Of a stretch of DNA of 6,906 bases, positions 5,509-6,906 are shown piece after piece. The stretch covers positions 1 through 6,906 of the forward strand of contig CAKTFL010000119.1 of the NCBI GenBank assembly GCA_934555855.1, read 5' to 3'. Numbering within the stretch: the stretch's first letter is position 1; each line of letters opens with the position of its first letter. Below the pieces are notes generated by a model. The model saw only the letters and a list, made by a program, of their open reading frames with translations, was not told the origin of the DNA and searched no databases. Origin of the DNA: an uncultured Sphingomonas sp. Lineage in GTDB: Bacteria > Pseudomonadota > Alphaproteobacteria > Sphingomonadales > Sphingomonadaceae. A program made the position numbers and the translations under genes.

Positions 5509-6906
5509 TCAGCTGAACTGCACCTTGGGCGAGCTGCCGGTCACCTCCACCGGCGCGCCCGCCGCCCGGCGACGCTGGAGCCAGTCGCGGATCAGTTCCG
5601 CGCTGCTATGGTCGACCCCGTCGACGCGGCTGAGGTCCAGGGTTACCCGCGAGCCGGCCGGAATACGCTCCAGTGTGTCCGACAGCTTGGGAATGGACAC
5701 AAAGGTTGCCGCCCCGTCCAGCGCCACGCGGTGCGCCGGGCCGTCCTGTTCCTCATACACCCTGAGCCGCAGCCGCGTCAGGTGCGGCACCAGCTCCAGC
5801 AGCGACAGACCGATGCCGATCAGCACGCCCGTCAGCAGGTCCACCGTGACTACGGTGATCAACGTCGCCGCCCAGATCACCGCCGGCAGCACACCATGGT
5901 CACGCGCCAGGTGGCGGACATGGACGAGGTTGACCAGGCGGAAGCCCGTGACGACCAGGATCGCACCGAGTGCGGCCATCGGGATCTCGCGCAGCAGCCA
6001 GGGCAGCAGCGCCACGAAGCCCAGGATCCAGGCACCGTGCAGGATCGCGGACGCCCGCGTCGCCGCCCCCGCCTGCACATTGGCGGAGCTGCGTACGATC
6101 ACGCCGGTCATGGGCAGCGCGCCGGCGAACCCGCACAGCAGGTTGCCGATGCCCTGCGCGCGAAGTTCCTTGTTGTAGTCGGTCCGCACGCCGTCATGCA
6201 TCTTGTCCACCGCCGCCGCCGACAGCAGCGTTTCGGCGCTGGCGATAAAGGCGATGGCAAGCGCGCTGGTGATCACCGCCGGGCTGGCGAGCCGGGCCAG
6301 GAACCCGTCGCCTGGCAGGGACACCGCCCCGACGATCGATTCGGGCACCACCACCCGCGTCACGTCCAGGCCCAGCACCACCGCCGCCAGCGTGCCCACG
6401 ACTACGCCGATCAGCGCGCCGGGAACCAGCCGCATCGAGGCGGGGCGCAGCTTCTCCCAGCCCAGCATCGCGGCGATGGTGAGCAGGCCGACGCCAAACG
6501 CCGCCTCTGCGGACGACCAGTTGCTCAGCTCCAGGCCGAGCAGCCGGCTTGGCATCGCCGCCAGGTTCTCCGGCCCGCTAGGCAGCGGACGCGCGTCGAA
6601 CAGGACGTGGAACTGCCCCACCACGATCAGCACGCCGATACCGGCCAACATGCCGTGAACCACTGCGGGGGAGATGGCCTTGAACCAGCCGCCCAGGCGA
6701 AAGATGCCGGCCACCACCTGGATCAGCCCAGCCAGGACCAGGATCGGGCCCAGCGCGGACAGCCCCTGGTCGCGGATCAGCTCAAAGACGATCACGGCCA
6801 GGCCGGCGGCGGGGCCGCTGACCTGAAGCGGCGAGCCGGCGAGCACGCCGACGATCAGCCCGCCGATCATACCGGTGATCAGCCCCTTTTCCGGGCTGAC
6901 CCCCGA
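5509..6906 (-). CDS. SulP-family inorganic anion transporter with STAS domain, 5' end outside window
   Basis: This is an inner-membrane transporter of the SulP (SLC26-like) family, which moves anions such as sulfate or bicarbonate; the substrate cannot be read from the sequence. Visible are 465 residues beginning SGVSPEKGLITGMIGG at the right edge, so the start codon and the first membrane segments are missing. The SulP signature GSPLQVSGPAAG lies at 24-35, followed by many hydrophobic segments. The conserved AETLLSAAAVDKM (224-236) and PMTGVIVRSSANV (265-277) regions follow. The membrane part ends near residue 375. The remaining 90 or so residues form a cytoplasmic STAS domain, with TLDLSRVDGVDHSSAELI (422-439) as its core. 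The version with NKELRAQGIGNLLCG and TGVIVRSSANV reminds me of SulP proteins found beside carbonic anhydrases, which hints at bicarbonate, but no such neighbour is visible. A terminator follows the stop. Confidence 0.93.
   Translation of the reverse strand, partial: SGVSPEKGLITGMIGGLIVGVLAGSPLQVSGPAAGLAVIVFELIRDQGLSALGPILVLAGLIQVVAGIFRLGGWFKAISPAVVHGMLAGIGVLIVVGQFHVLFDARPLPSGPENLAAMPSRLLGLELSNWSSAEAAFGVGLLTIAAMLGWEKLRPASMRLVPGALIGVVVGTLAAVVLGLDVTRVVVPESIVGAVSLPGDGFLARLASPAVITSALAIAFIASAETLLSAAAVDKMHDGVRTDYNKELRAQGIGNLLCGFAGALPMTGVIVRSSANVQAGAATRASAILHGAWILGFVALLPWLLREIPMAALGAILVVTGFRLVNLVHVRHLARDHGVLPAVIWAATLITVVTVDLLTGVLIGIGLSLLELVPHLTRLRLRVYEEQDGPAHRVALDGAATFVSIPKLSDTLERIPAGSRVTLDLSRVDGVDHSSAELIRDWLQRRRAAGAPVEVTGSSPKVQFS

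Noticed and set aside
1..6906. CRISPR array, tRNA, rRNA, insertion sequence or novel defence-like system
   Set aside because: No regularly spaced repeats, tRNA-like folds, transposase motifs or unexplained gene cluster were seen. Nearly all of the window is filled by five recognisable genes.

Overview
The window looks like chromosomal DNA from a sphingomonad-type alphaproteobacterium. It is very GC-rich, its genes have the alphaproteobacterial forms of ImuA, ImuB and DnaE2, and the SOS operator has the alphaproteobacterial GTTC-N7-GTTC shape. The genus assignment is an inference from gene style and is not proven. All five genes lie on the minus strand, so transcription runs from high to low coordinates.

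Region by region, in order of transcription: (1) 6906-5509 is the 3' part of a SulP-family anion transporter with a C-terminal STAS domain, cut by the right window edge and followed by a GC-rich intrinsic terminator at 5448-5487. (2) 5306-4461 is a TorF-family outer-membrane porin with a signal peptide. It has its own candidate promoter (5389-5417) and a 9-bp hairpin that covers part of its Shine-Dalgarno sequence directly before the ATG. (3) 4460-4203 is an intergenic stretch. It holds a structured region just after the porin stop, a degenerate copy of a dispersed repeat, a 7-2-7 inverted repeat, and a candidate promoter overlapped by a LexA box. (4) 4202 down to the left edge is the SOS mutagenesis cassette imuA-imuB-dnaE2. 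imuA and imuB overlap by 107 nt, and dnaE2 starts 27 nt after imuB and runs off the left edge with 656 residues visible.

In the known families, the three cassette genes work together as an inducible translesion-synthesis complex. LexA cleavage after DNA damage releases the promoter, ImuB (a Y-family-like protein without polymerase chemistry) bridges the parts and the beta clamp, ImuA is the RecA-fold accessory partner, and DnaE2 is the catalytic error-prone C-family polymerase. The transporter and porin appear to be separate envelope-transport units with no evident link to the cassette.

I see no CRISPR array, tRNA, rRNA, insertion sequence or wholly new multi-gene system. The least ordinary signals are regulatory: the LexA box only four bases before the imuA start codon, and the ribosome-site hairpin in front of the porin gene.
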